Assembly: GCF_008831285.2 (NCBI RefSeq)
Contig: NW_022205093.1
Span: forward strand, 1-38,829
Length of the DNA: 38,829 nucleotides
Reading direction: 5' to 3'
Source of the DNA: Nymphaea colorata
Taxonomy: Eukaryota; Streptophyta; Magnoliopsida; Nymphaeales; Nymphaeaceae
The position numbers and the translations under genes were made by a program. Below are positions 1 to 10,291 of this stretch, piece by piece. The notes below the pieces were generated by a model. The model searched no databases and had not been told where the DNA came from. It saw only the letters and a list, made by a program, of their open reading frames with translations. Position 1 is the stretch's first letter; every line of letters starts with the position of its first letter.

Positions 1-86
1 CCAACCCCAACCCCAACCCCAACCCCAACCCCAACCCCAACCCCAACCCCAACCCCAACCCCAACCCCAACCCCAACCCCAACCCC
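1..86. repeat. left telomere, C4A2 repeats
   Basis: Uninterrupted CCCCAA repeats run from the first base to position 86 and then stop abruptly at unique AT-rich sequence. The C-rich strand reading inward is the normal orientation for a left chromosome end. The unit equals the G4T2 telomere of oligohymenophorean ciliates. With the matching tract at the right end it shows that the window is a whole somatic chromosome. Confidence 0.97.
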
Positions 87-365
87 TTACTTTGATGATA
101 AAATATGATTATTCTTGATTATTCTATTGTAGATATGATGTGATCTTTCCATATACAGAATAGCAAGTGTTATAATATCAAATGAAGAAAATTAGGCTAC
201 TTTTTTGCCCACCCTACTACCACATCCCCACGAAATAGGCTTATGGCCAGCTGGTCCATCTGAGATGGTGGAGTTTTTCCATTTTTCTGTTCTTAATTGG
301 GCCATTGATGATAGAAAATGGTATTATTATCATAACAAAAGTTAATTATTCTTCCTTTCAGAATT
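87..365. other. left subtelomeric spacer
   Basis: About 280 bases between the telomere and the first start codon. It is AT-rich with no ORF that survives scrutiny, no repeat and no tRNA-like fold that I can see. It must hold the promoter of the first gene; a pyrimidine run ending in AG lies just before the ATG. Confidence 0.6.
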
Positions 366-860
366 ATGAATCGACAACATAGATTTGCTTCCGTAGACTT
401 TCCACTCCTCAACAAAGAACAATACGCCCACCTCCTGAAGGTCGAGAATAGGGCCCTTGAACTGTTCCAGCATATGATAGACAAACAATAAAAAAAGTGC
501 TGCAATGGCAAGAGCAGGGGCAAGGAGAACGAGGCTCACTTTAAAAAAGTAGAAGATGATCTGCAGGTCTTCAATAAAAAGCAACTCTACGCCGGAAGCC
601 TTGCCCTGAATCTAGTGAATCGGAGCACAGCCAATAAGGATATCCCCACAGAAAATGTGACCAGATCCAAATCGGCGTACCTGACAACCTACGAGACATA
701 CAATCGGCAGTTGGAGATCTGCAGGCACAGCTCTACTGGCAAACGGTCATCCAGTCCTAAACTTTTGAGAAAAAACACAACAGTGCACAGAATAATTGCC
801 CCGAGCTGCCAAATAAGGCCAAAGCTGAGGCTGCGTTTGAACAGCGGGCAGAAGGAGTGA
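366..860 (+). CDS. hypothetical protein (164 aa)
   Basis: Open from ATG 366 to TGA 858-860 with a single in-frame TAA at 489, read as Glu. I do not recognise the family. The protein is hydrophilic, with Cys-Cys near residue 43, and becomes strongly basic and Ser/Arg/Lys-rich over its last 50 residues. No signal peptide or membrane segment is visible. The reverse strand of the same stretch is also open and hydrophobic, but it has no good start and this frame reads more like protein. An intron or frame error near the 3' end cannot be excluded. It is the outermost gene on the left arm. Confidence 0.5.
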
Positions 861-931
861 GGGTGTGTGGGGTTTGATGGTATTTCTACTTTATTGGGTA
901 AAATCTGCTTACAATCCTGTCATAATAGTTA

Positions 932-2029
932 ATGAGATTGTTGAGGAGACTGGCCTTCTTGGAAAGCCAAACCAAACTGGCGACTGCGGTAGAGACGTAC
1001 AACTTCGCCAAGGATATCCCGCAATCAGTTACACGCACACACTGGAATCTCTACCAGGCCGTCAACTCAGCCATCGATATTGCTCTGGAGACAGACCCCA
1101 CGTATTTCTGCCCATAATCCAGAACTAAGGTGTTCGGCGAGGACGTGAAGTTCGGAGGAGTGTTCCGCTGCACCCACGGTCTCTGCGAGCGTTACGGAGT
1201 GGACCGAGTTTTCAACACCCCCCTTTCCGAGCAGGGAATTCTGGGATTTGCGATCGGACTGGCAGTGTCGGGCCACACCACCATCGCCGAGATCCAGTTC
1301 GGCGACTACATCTTCCCAGCCTTCGACCAGATCGTCAACGAGGCAGCCAAGTACAGGTATCGCTCTGGAGGCCAGTTCGAGTGTGGATCGCTGACCATCA
1401 GGGCCACTTGGGGAGCTGTCGGCCACGGCGCCCTCTATCACTCGCAATCCCCCTAAGCCTACTTCGCACACACTCCGGGACTGAAGGTGGTGGTTCCTAG
1501 AGATCCCATCCAAGCAAAGGGACTTCTACTCGCCTCCATCAGGGATCCTAACCCTGTCCTATTCTTTGAACCTAAGGCACTCTATCGTAAATCGGGAGAC
1601 CTCGTGCCTGTGGGAGACTACAACTTGGCTCTTGAGAAAGCAGAAGTGCTCAACGAGGGCAAGGACATCACTCTAATCGGATACGGCAACCTCATGAAGA
1701 CCCTCTAGACAGTGCGCACCATGGCGGAGAAGGACGGCATTTCCTGCGAAATCATCGACCTGCAGACCATCTACCCCTACGACTCCGAGACACTGGTGAG
1801 GTCAGTCAGCAAGACCGGCAGGTGCATCATCACCCACGAGGCGCCCAGCACCTGCGGCATCGGCGGCGAGATCTCGGCGATGCTGCAGGAGAAGTGCTTC
1901 CTGTCGTTGCGCGCCCCCATCTCGAGAGTGACCGGCTACGACACCCCCTTCCCGCTGGTGCAGGAACCGCTCTACCTGCCCACCGAGTGGAAGATCTACG
2001 ACAAGGTCAAGAAGCTCATGAATTATTGA
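932..2029 (+). CDS. BCKDHB: branched-chain 2-oxoacid dehydrogenase E1 beta subunit
   Basis: Beta subunit of the thiamine-diphosphate E1 component of the mitochondrial branched-chain oxoacid dehydrogenase complex, which decarboxylates the oxoacids of Leu, Ile and Val. The translation matches the family along its length: [12 protein letters not shown], the EQGI motif, [16 protein letters not shown], the YRSGG and [10 protein letters not shown] segments, SHEAP-like THEAPST, and the C-terminal GYDTPFP. The N-terminus MRLLRRLAF is basic and hydrophobic, as in a mitochondrial presequence. A 21-nt intron at 1102-1122 must be removed to join DPT to TKVFGED. In-frame TAA at 1454 lies at the invariant Glu of SQSPE; TAG at 1706 is also Glu. 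The product is about 358 aa. It is followed convergently by the SNAPC1-like gene 33 bases away. Confidence 0.95.
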
Positions 2030-2062
2030 TGTGACCATATTGCTCTCCTCGTTAGTATCCGA

Positions 2063-2961
2063 TCACTCGTTGTCCATGGGCTCCTCGGGGATGTGCTTCA
2101 TGTCCTCCTCCACGTAGGTGACCTCCGAATCGTAACTCTTGAGGATCTGGTGCAGCCGCAGCGTGATGTTCTTGTCGAACATCATCTGCTTCTTGTAGGA
2201 GTTGGTCTTATCGTCCTTGGAGTCCTTGAACAGCTTCTACTTCGACTACTGGTAGCTGCGGATCGTGTCCTCCAGGTTGGGCAGGAATTATTTTATCTAG
2301 AGGATCTAAATGGGGAGGAATGGACTGCTGGGGAATAGTTGTCACGGGTGAGCTTCTTTGCCTGGCGGGGGTAACGCACGAAGGTGTCTCCATTTTTCTT
2401 TATCAGCGGCTAGCGCACGCCCAATTTGATCCCGTAGACGAAGAGCTCTTTTATCTTCTTCACCACCTTCACGAACAGCTGCTTGCTGTACTCTTTATTC
2501 TCCTTCAGGAAGGTAGTCAAAGCGTGCAGGAATTCAGGATTAACGTGGATGTACCTAAATTAGCGAAACAGTGCCTTGGATTGCGGTCGCCGTTCATGTC
2601 GATGGTATACGCAAAGAAATACAGCGAAAGCAGACAGTATATTTTTTTGCTTTAGTTTCCCTTGAGGAAGTAGTCGCCTAAATGGGTGATGGGATACTGA
2701 TCAATATTTTATCGATGACCTGAAAGTACTCTTCCTAATCTTAATCCTCGCAGCGGAGCTGGGTGTGGGTAGGACTACATGTATGAGCAATTTGATCTGG
2801 GAGGCGTTCCAGAAGGAGAGGAAGTCGTTCATGGTGATGACCTTGGGGTCGCTGAAGCGGTTGCTGAAGATGGTGAATGCGTCACTCAGGTCCTTCTCCA
2901 AGGCCTAGACTCTGTTGCGACGCAGAGTGTTGGGCTGGTACTTGTCAAACTCAATCAGCAT
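2063..2961 (-). CDS. SNAPC1 (SNAP43)-like snRNA transcription factor subunit
   Basis: About 279 aa once three 20-nt introns (2759-2778, 2678-2697, 2306-2325) are removed. The order of features resembles SNAPC1, a subunit of the complex that binds the proximal sequence element of snRNA genes: an N-terminal F-x-x-R-F...DFLSFW block (residues 30-50), a YCLLSLYFFAYT helix near residue 95, and a K-x-G-x-x-F-x-R-Y segment near residue 185. An acidic run, EDEDEEE, is partly encoded by TAA and TAG. One frame change near 2555-2575 can be explained by one missing base or by a 20-nt GC...AG intron. The match is to fold pattern only, so the family call is tentative. TATTATA lies 2 bases upstream of the start codon. 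Confidence 0.45.
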
Positions 2962-3049
2962 ACTATTATATATAATTGACTCTGCTCTGGTGATAGGGGG
3001 ATGGAAGGGAGGGTATGGTAGGCATTTATCTGTAATATCATGTGGATGA

Positions 3050-4462
3050 TCAGCGCTGCACTTCGGAGAGGGTGAAGTAGTGCTCCACTGCGGTGGAGAC
3101 CTGCATCTTGAGTTCCTTATTCATGTCCCTCCTCAGCTTGTTCCTGAAGAAGAGGACGACGAACCCGCCTGCCCCGATGAGGAGGACAAACAGGACGATG
3201 TAGAAGAACCCGCTGATGATGGTGGAAAGACGGTGGTGGTCTCCGCCACGGTGCCGCAGCCAGCCTCCTGCTCCATGCCCAACTTGCGGCAGACTGCGTT
3301 CCTGAGTTCTTCCTTGTTGCGGAACTCGAGCTGCTGGTGGTTGAGGATGACTGCGGGGTAGTGGCCGATCTGCTGGTACTTGGCGCGGTCGAGGGCGAGC
3401 GTCTGGTAGATCTTGAAGTTCTCGTCGTCGCTCTGCTCCTCGCAGGTGCTCAGGAAGGTGTCGATCTTGCTGTTGAGGGCGACGTCGATGTCCAGGTCGT
3501 GCATTATGCCCGTCGCGCAGTCCTCCGCGTAGAAACTCTTGGAGTAACTCTAGAAACACTTGCTGAAGAATTTCTTCACGTATTTCAGGAATTTCTCAGG
3601 ACTCTACTTGAAGATTAGGTGCTGCCGGATGTCCTACCGCACCAGCACGTTGCTGCTAGTGCCGTCTTAATAGAGGAAAGGGTACGCTGTTCGGGAGAGC
3701 AAAACTCGCCTCCGCATGCGCAGGAGGAAACGAATCCTGACTTGCAGGTTGAGCCTGTTCGCAGGAATAGAATGCGAAACGGGGCATCCAAGAAACCTGG
3801 TTCTCCATACTGCTCACGTCAGCCAGCACGTCCTTCCACTCGTGCAAAATCTTGTATGAATCTTCATTAATGCCGCGTACCTGCGTTGAGAGAGGAAACC
3901 CAGATTTCCATTTAGTTTTTCTTTTTGGTTTGCCCTCCGCCCATGTTGAGCTCAGCGATGAAGTTGTGGGATTCGATGAGGGTCTTCCCGTCCTTTTCGG
4001 CGATGAGGAGGGTGACGAACCTATCCTTTTCCTGCAGTCGCAATTTGAGGTTGTTGATGCCAGAGGGGGAGTCGACGATGATGGCGCCCATTCCCAGGCT
4101 CTTCTTCGCCATCTCCACCTTGCGGGCGTAGGAGCAGTCCCCGTCCGCGCCGGTAATCAGGAAGTAGACCGGCATGGTGCCCTTGAACCCCTCGAAGCCG
4201 TCGGGGAAGGTCATCGCCGAGCAACCGTGCGCGGGAGTGGGCACCACCACCTGGATGGTCTGGTGCACGATGTTCGAGATCTGGGGAGAGTTCAAGGCCG
4301 CCCTCACCGCTGAGTCGCCGCAGACATACGTAGCACCTTGTTCTCGCTGTCCTTGTTGAAGCTGTTCTTCTTTATGCGCAGAGTGCCCTGCAACTCGTCG
4401 CTCGTTGCCAGCAGCCTACTGCTCACTGCGGTAAGCAGCAAAATCAAAAATAATCCTCTCAT
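3050..4462 (-). CDS. vacuolar-sorting-receptor-like type I membrane protein with PA domain
   Basis: A type I membrane protein of about 451 aa resembling plant/protist vacuolar sorting receptors, which carry soluble hydrolases from Golgi to lysosome-like compartments. The order is: signal peptide MRGLFLILLLTAVSS; a protease-associated domain (residues 45-165, with GDCSYARKV and SHNFIAELN); a Cys-rich central part (FYSCEQ, FCSPEQ); a thioredoxin-like segment with PAVILNHQQLEFR; one TM helix near residue 400; and a basic cytosolic tail ending EVQR. Introns are 4310-4329 (20), 3881-3899 (19) and 3666-3685 (20). Two further frame changes (near 3739 and 3223) restore reading with one extra base in AA or CC runs. 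TTATAATA lies 5 bases upstream of the ATG. Cargo specificity is unknown. Confidence 0.75.
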
Positions 4463-4467
4463 TTTTG

Positions 4468-4475
4468 TATTATAA
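4468..4475 (-). promoter_or_regulatory. TTATAATA box of the sorting-receptor gene
   Basis: TTATAATA on the minus strand, 5 bases from the ATG at 4462. The same octamer in the same place occurs before other genes here (4878-4885, 5692-5699, 13132-13139, 25684-25691). It may be a TATA-like core promoter element with an extremely short leader; this is inferred from position only. Confidence 0.5.
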
Positions 4476-4606
4476 TCAAACCAAACCACCAGCATATACT
4501 ACGCGTACGTGCACCCACATGGAGAGCTGGATCTGCTGTGGAGTATTTATGCGTGGTAATGATAGGGGTATGTTGTGCTATTTGGTGATGATGGGTGATG
4601 CCTGAA

Positions 4607-4873
4607 TCAAAACTCTCCCTTTTTCCTGGGGGGCGGGGGTGGTCCGCATGGCTGGAGCATGTCCTCGAGCATGCGGTTCTTGAGTCTGGTGATGGACTAA
4701 TTCTCAATGGCGGAGAAGTAGAGCATCCTGCTGAAGTGCGAGAGGTGGCTGCTGAGAGCGTCGCGGCGCAGGTTGGTGCCGTACTCCCACTTGGTGGTGT
4801 CGGGAGTACCTGTGCCCGTGTACCTGAGGTTGCGGTGCTCGATCTGGCTGTGGAAGGTGAACCGCTCGTTCAT
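4607..4873 (-). CDS. SF3B5: splicing factor 3B subunit 5 (SF3b10)
   Basis: 88 aa without introns, the usual size of this small SF3b subunit of the U2 snRNP, which supports branch-site recognition. Family blocks are visible in order: N-terminal FTFHSQIEH, GTGTPDTTKWEY, a HFSRMLYFSAIENES block and MLEDMLQPCGPP, followed by a proline run and a basic tail. The TAG at 4697-4699 encodes the conserved Glu of ENES. TTATAATA sits 4 bases upstream of the ATG. The upstream Rab gene ends only 32 bases away, so the whole promoter must fit in that gap or inside the neighbour. Confidence 0.95.
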
Positions 4874-4877
4874 GCTC

Positions 4878-4885
4878 TATTATAA
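4878..4885 (-). promoter_or_regulatory. TTATAATA box of SF3B5
   Basis: TTATAATA on the minus strand with 4 bases to the SF3B5 ATG and within a 32-base intergenic gap. It is the clearest case of the motif, because there is little other room for a promoter. Confidence 0.55.
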
Positions 4886-4905
4886 ATATGAAGTGAGGTA
4901 TATCA

Positions 4906-5678
4906 TCATCCGCCCCCGCAACACCTGCCCCGAGATGCAGATGGATTCCGACCGATTTATAGATTCGACTTTCCCTACTCTGGCGGACTCTTGGTTGGGG
5001 ATACACTGCTCGAACGCTGCTTCTTGCCTCGCTTGATACCGTAGGCCTGAATGGGGAGAGTAGTACTGTTTATGACTCTGGATCGATCTACTTAGAGTCG
5101 ATCATTTTGACTATCCTTTCAGCGACTGACCTGAAGGCTTCCTCGACTCGAATTCCGCTCTGTGCGGAGGTCTAAAAGTACTAGAAGCCGTTGGAGTCTG
5201 CGAATTTCTGAGCCTCTTATGGGGAGACTTCTCGACTGGATAGGAATGGGGTTACTTTTCCTTGAGGTCGAGTTTGTTGCCGATGAGGACTGTCTGTATC
5301 CGATCGTGGGAGTTGTTCTTTACTTACAGCAGCCACTTGCCTATGCTCTCGAAGCTGTCTCGCTTGGTTAGGTCGAATACAAGAAAGGCAGCGATTGAGC
5401 TTTTGTAATATGAACGCGTGATCGATTTGAAGGACTCCTGTCCCGCCTGCGTTTCCCAAGGTGTACTGTATCCCAGAGCTGCACTTTGACAGTATAGCCA
5501 TTGATAGGCAGATTGCGTGAGCCAAACTATACGCCCAGGGTGGGCTCGTGTCCCGTCTTGAAGCGTCCCTCTGTGAATCGGAGTAGGAGGCAGGACTTTC
5601 CGACGCCTAGGTGGAGGGTGAGTTACTGGAGTCGCCGATGATGATGAACTTGAACATGAAGTTGTAGTTATTCGCCAT
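4906..5678 (-). CDS. Rab GTPase, Rab2/4/14 type
   Basis: 230 aa after removing four 20-nt introns (5607-5626, 5447-5466, 5236-5255, 5047-5066). All G boxes are present: GDSSVGKS (P-loop), switch I with GVEFGSR, WDTAGQES, GNKLD and ETSAQ. The SITRSYY switch II segment and FKFIIIGD start fit the Rab2/Rab4/Rab14 group, which controls Golgi and endosome traffic. The tail ends CCGGG, a two-cysteine geranylgeranylation signal of the CCxxx type. TAG and TAA encode Glu at GVEF, KWLLEV, GFEYF and FETSA, all family-conserved glutamates. TTATAATA lies at 5692-5699. It is divergent from the XPF-like gene across about 100 bases. Confidence 0.93.
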
Positions 5679-5780
5679 GCCGATGGTCTGCTATTATAAT
5701 CACAAAGATATCAAGTACGAATGCAGCAAATAGTATGATAAATTGGGGTATGATTGCGGTTATTTGCTGTGTTTGGCGCA

Positions 5781-8771
5781 ATGAAATAATAGTAGAGGAT
5801 AGTATAGAAGCGGTTCAGCTCTGGAACTGCCGATAACGATGCAGGCGAAGAGCCTGTCCCCCCTATTTCCGAACTCATCGCCAAGTCCTTCGGCAGGAGC
5901 AACTACAGCAAACTCATCTTCACCAGCCAGTCCCTCTCCATGGTCAAGCCCATCGCCCTCGCCTACCTCCAAGAGTTCCCGCTCGCCCACCAGCCCAACA
6001 ACCGGCAGCTCCTCCTCATCGACTTCTCAGAACTCGAAATTGATTTTCTGCAGGAAACCCTCAGGAGGACCGCCCTTGCGCAAGCCAGAAAAAAGCACTT
6101 CGAAGCTGATGTGGAGGGCGGCCTAGATATCGTGAGAATGAACAGCCAGCCGATCGAGAAGAGGAAGGTGCTGTACATGAGGGCGGGCATTTTGGCCCTT
6201 TCGAGCCAGGTCTTTCTGACGGACCTGCTGCGCGGGTGGAGCGAGGGCAGCGGACTGCAACTGAAAATAGTGCTGAAATTGGCAGACAAGGTGACGTGCT
6301 ACTACCACTACCACGCATGGCTCGCCACCATCCTCAAGATTAGGGAGGCGCAGGGCGGCAAGGATAAGGAGGGCAGCCTCTCCCTCATCTTCCTCAGCAA
6401 CCACCCCAGCCACTACGCAGACGAAAACTAGCTCGTCCGCATCTACCGCACCTTCTTCTGCAAGAAGGTAGTCATCTGGCCCTTCGGAAGAGCAGAGATC
6501 CACAAGGCGCTTGTTGCCTACAGGCAAAGGAATAACGTGAAGGAGTGGGAGCACAATTTGTCGATGAGCCAAGGCGAAAGGAGGCTGCACTAGACCTTAA
6601 TGTAGCTTTACTACTTCCTCAAGAAGCGACTGGGGAGTAAGTTCACCCACTTCAAAAGCCAGGAGGGTAGCACATCCTCTACAGCAATCCATTCTAGGAG
6701 GGGTACCAATTCACCAAGGGAGAGTTCACTGAGTTCTAGCACGTGAAGCTACTGCTGGTCCATCTGGAGAGCTGCAGCAAACTGGCCATGCTCAACCTGC
6801 TCAGCAAGTTCATCGAAATGAAGGACTGCGAACTCTGGAACAGCAATAATAGCGAAGCCATCAACATCATTTAGAATTTGGGCAACTAACTTGAAGAATC
6901 GGTCTTCCACTATGAGAAGATGGAAGATGTGAGGAGCTTAGAACTTATGCCACTTTTTAACAAGGCTGACAGCGTAGAGATATAAATAAACTATGAAAAA
7001 GAAAGGTAGTTTACCTGTCTGTACCCCATCTGTCTCTCTTTGACCTCGAGGCCATAAACCAACTAAAAAATAGCTGAAGTTATCAAAATAATTGAAAGCA
7101 TCCAGCCCTCAAGGCCATAGAATGGTTAGCAGATCATTGAGGAATAGCTAGATGAAGCTAGCAAAAGATTCTAATAAGAAATAAGTAAAAAATATGAACG
7201 GTAATAGTAGCAGCACAACGTACTGATTATGTGCGGTTTGAAAGGCGTCGAGAGATTCATATAAGAAAACTTAGAAGGCTACATGACCGATAAATCATAC
7301 CTGCAATATCTACGAAGCCTATATCGATATCTGAAGCTCAACAGAAGATTTCGCTTGAGAAAGATCAAGAAAATATACGATAGGAGGAAAGTCAAAAAGG
7401 CCGATCATCTCCCCGATGGCTCCAAGAAGATTGGGGATAGGCATGTCTGGGTATAGGAAAATAAATAGATCCTGAAGGAAGTGTTTTACCACTAGCTGGA
7501 AAAATTGCATATGATTATGGAGAAATTTTAGGTCAGTTTTGGAATAATGAACAACTAAACCGGAACTGGTAAGCTGAACTCACAGGAGACATTCGAGCAC
7601 AATAGGGACGAGGCCAAGATCGTCGAATCTTTCAACGAGGACATCATCAACGCTGGATTCTCCATCATCGATATCAGCAAAATAAAGGCACACTATCTCA
7701 CCACCAGCATCCGCCAATTTGTATTCGAGACAAATAGCTTGAAAAAGAGAGTTTACGTGGACCACTAGCACAGGAATACCGAGCCAAACTATTTCTTCCA
7801 GTTGCTGGCAGCCTGCAACCCATCCACCGTTATCTTCTATTCCCCCAGTCCGCTCCTAGTCCGCAGTCTGTATCTCTTCCAGTTATAAAACCCAACTCAA
7901 AAGTAACAATACGGCCATTTAGTTTGAAGCAGATCCATATCCTCAGCTATGAAAATTCATACTAATCGAAGAAAGCTGCCTTTGAAGTGACGAAGGAGGA
8001 TAAAGCTTTTTGGAATCTTTCCCAAAATAGATCCAAATTGCCTGAATTCATGGAATCACCGTTTTTGAGGGTCAGAAATATCAATTTTCGCGATAGCGTA
8101 GAGCAGGCCAAACACCGACTCCACTCCAAAAGTTTATTCAATGTACTAGCTAGCTTATATAGAGCGAGTAAGGAGTGGGGGAAAAATCAATCGGCTAAAT
8201 TTTGAATGTGGACGAAATGCGGAGGAAGGTGCTAGTAGATACAAGAGAGTTCAAATCCTCCCTCCCTTCACACCTCTATCATTTCGGCTTCGAGGTGATT
8301 CCTGTCTTCCTAAAGATATCCGATTACGTTTTGTCCGACGATACAGCCATATAGAAGAAATCAGTCCACACGAGGGATCTGCACAACTCCATAAAAAACT
8401 TGCGACTGTAGGAGCAGCTCAAGAAGATGTGTGCGAAGTTCAGGCATCCCTACCTTCTGATCGAATGCTAGGAGGAGACGGATTTCGTCAAATCTAACTT
8501 TGGGTATATCGACGGCACTAGCGGAAACAGGGGACGATATTAGCTGAGGAAGAGGATCATGCAATTGTTGCATAAATTTCCAACAGTCAAATTAATTTGG
8601 TCGAGCAGTGTTGAGCAAAGTTGCGAATTCATCCGCCAGCTCAAAGAGGACAAACAGGATCCAGACCTTTCCAAGTTCATCAAGGAATAAAGCGAGTAAG
8701 TCCAGTAGGAAAAGATCGGAATTTTGCCGAGGATCAGTTAGGCCTCATCGCAAAAATAGGATGATGATTGA
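5781..8771 (+). CDS. ERCC4: XPF/ERCC4-family DNA repair protein lacking the HhH tail
   Basis: About 974 aa. The N-terminal half follows the degenerate helicase region of XPF (FLTDLLRG near residue 140; VVIWP near residue 230). The C-terminal part (from about 8210) is an ERCC4 nuclease domain: VLVDTREFKSSLP, KISDYVL, then AIEKKS in place of V-E-R-K-S. The active-site Glu is the TAG at 8352-8354. XPF pairs with ERCC1 and cuts 5' of bulky lesions and flaps. After the nuclease the protein runs through an acidic stretch to TGA, with no helix-hairpin-helix domain. Introns are 7903-7922 and 8143-8162 (20 nt each), plus one of about 26 nt near 6632-6657 whose ends are uncertain. Many TAA/TAG codons are used, often in tandem. 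ATG 5781 is the first in-frame start. Confidence 0.85.
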
Positions 8772-8822
8772 TGATAATGCGTTGCTTTGTTTAAATCATC
8801 ATTTGATCGTCAATATTTATTT

Positions 8823-9605
8823 ATGAGCAAGACTGAGTGCCTTTTTCAAAGCTTCGAAGGAGTTGGCTCCATCTACGTCACAACCGCACAGGCCTTGACC
8901 ACCTAGCACCTCAAAAGTATACAATCTGTTACTCAGAGCACTGCTGTAAGGCCTTATTCTGATCTACGGGTAAAAAAGAGGCAAGGGGTAAAAGTAAGGT
9001 CTCGAGAAACTGGAATTCATCTCCATCAAGACAAAGGATCTCTAGAACCAGCTCGGCCATCTCTTCCTCAAAGCTGCTAATTTTATTGATGAGCAAAAAA
9101 AACATACAAGCATCATGATCTGGAGCCCCGATAGCTGGGAAATGGGAGCTGTCTTTACCTTCGCCTATCTCATCATGAAGTTCGAGTACAGTCTGGAAAA
9201 AATTTGGAAGATTAATGAACGAAAAGTAAAAAGCGTAAATAATGTGTAACTCAGACTCACATCTCTCCAATTTATGTAGAGCAGCTCGAAAAGCTGTTCA
9301 ACAAAGAGCTATCGTTTGAAGAGCCAAAAAAAGTTGATGAATTGTAAGGCACCGTCCTCGGTCAAAGGATTTTGAGGATCAGAAAGCAATATAGCGAGTT
9401 AGGAAAAGAAAGCCATACCGTAAGCGAAGTTAAAAAAGTTGAAACTAAACATATGATAAATCCTTAAAAAACAGAGAAGAAGAGCCAGACTGCAGAGACC
9501 GACCATGACTCATTGGGAGAAATCCCCTCAAGTTTAAAGAAAAAATCGTCGACCATCCAGCGAAAACCGTCTCAAAAATAATAGGTAAAGTCAGTTGAAG
9601 TGTGA
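8823..9605 (+). CDS. dual-specificity-phosphatase-like pseudophosphatase
   Basis: About 246 aa after introns 8917-8938 (22 nt, end uncertain) and 9235-9254 (20 nt). The fold pattern is that of an atypical dual-specificity phosphatase: an IYVTTAQAL strand, LEKLEFISI, AANFIDEQ before the active site, then AYLIMKFEYSLEKIW and HISPIYVEQLEKLF after it. The signature loop H-C-x5-R is replaced by WSPDSWEMGA: the nucleophilic Cys is Ser and the Arg is absent. It should bind, not cleave, phospho-substrates, as STYX does. The last 90 residues are Lys/Ser/Glu-rich and probably disordered. It starts 51 bases after the XPF-like stop on the same strand. No partner can be named. Confidence 0.7.
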
Positions 9606-9643
9606 AAGGGAGCTGCTCAATGATTCATTATGATTTCTGACAA

Positions 9644-10291
9644 TCAAAATGCGACATTATGATAGTTGGTCAGCTGCAGCTCCTTCCTGATGTTTTGCTT
9701 CCAAGTGGGATTGAGAGTCACCAGCTCGGGGAAGAAGTGAGTCCTCATGGGGCCCTCGATCATGTTGGGATTGTGGAATGGCTTTTTGTTATGGTATCCC
9801 TTCATCCTGCCGCTGGTTCCCTCCACGTTCTTGCCGTAGTTCACCAAAACCTCGTCAGCTCTTGGTATTCATTGGAAATTTGCTTCCAGTAGTAGACCAC
9901 AGCAGCCCAGTAGATGATGGCTCCGTAGGTGAGCAGTTTGGGCATGGGGAACACCCACCTGTGGGTCTTCCATCCGATGTAGGCAATGGGGTTCTTGACA
10001 AACCTGAAAAAGTTCTTGAATCCTCTCTTCTTGTTTCCCTTATCGATGCTCTTCTTTCCGAGCCTGAACTTTTCGAGTTCCCAATCGTACTGCTTTCCCA
10101 TGGATCTATATCAAGGGTCAAAGTACCTGTAGGTCATTTCCAATCTCTCGAGGCCATTAGGAGCCCGATCATACATGTAGTTGTATCCGTGATTTCTGGA
10201 TATAGGGATTATTACCTCACTTTTACTCCTTCTTCAACTGGAGCGTGACGCACCCAGAGATAGTCAGATTGCATTTTTCGTGAACCGACAT
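9644..10291 (-). CDS. small one-TM protein, possibly mitochondrial
   Basis: About 200 aa. A Tyr-rich N-terminal part (YNYMYDRAPNGLERLEM) is followed by a very basic block (KKSIDKGNKKRGFKNFFRF), one membrane helix LLTYGAIIYWAAVVYY, and a basic C-terminal region. The composition resembles accessory subunits of respiratory complexes, but I cannot assign a family, so mitochondrial location is a guess. Introns: 21 nt at 10106-10126; another ending at 10196, 20 or 25 nt long depending on donor. One frame change near 9855-9880 fits a missing base. It is convergent with the pseudophosphatase gene, 38 bases apart. Confidence 0.6.

Noticed and set aside
330-746. Hydrophobic minus-strand ORF opposite the first gene
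   Set aside because: No ATG start and no conserved pattern; the plus-strand frame has a start and reads more like protein.
3237-3256. GC...AG intron in the sorting-receptor gene
   Set aside because: One added C gives a smooth run into the TM helix (TTTVFPTIISGFF) and matches the other homopolymer cases.
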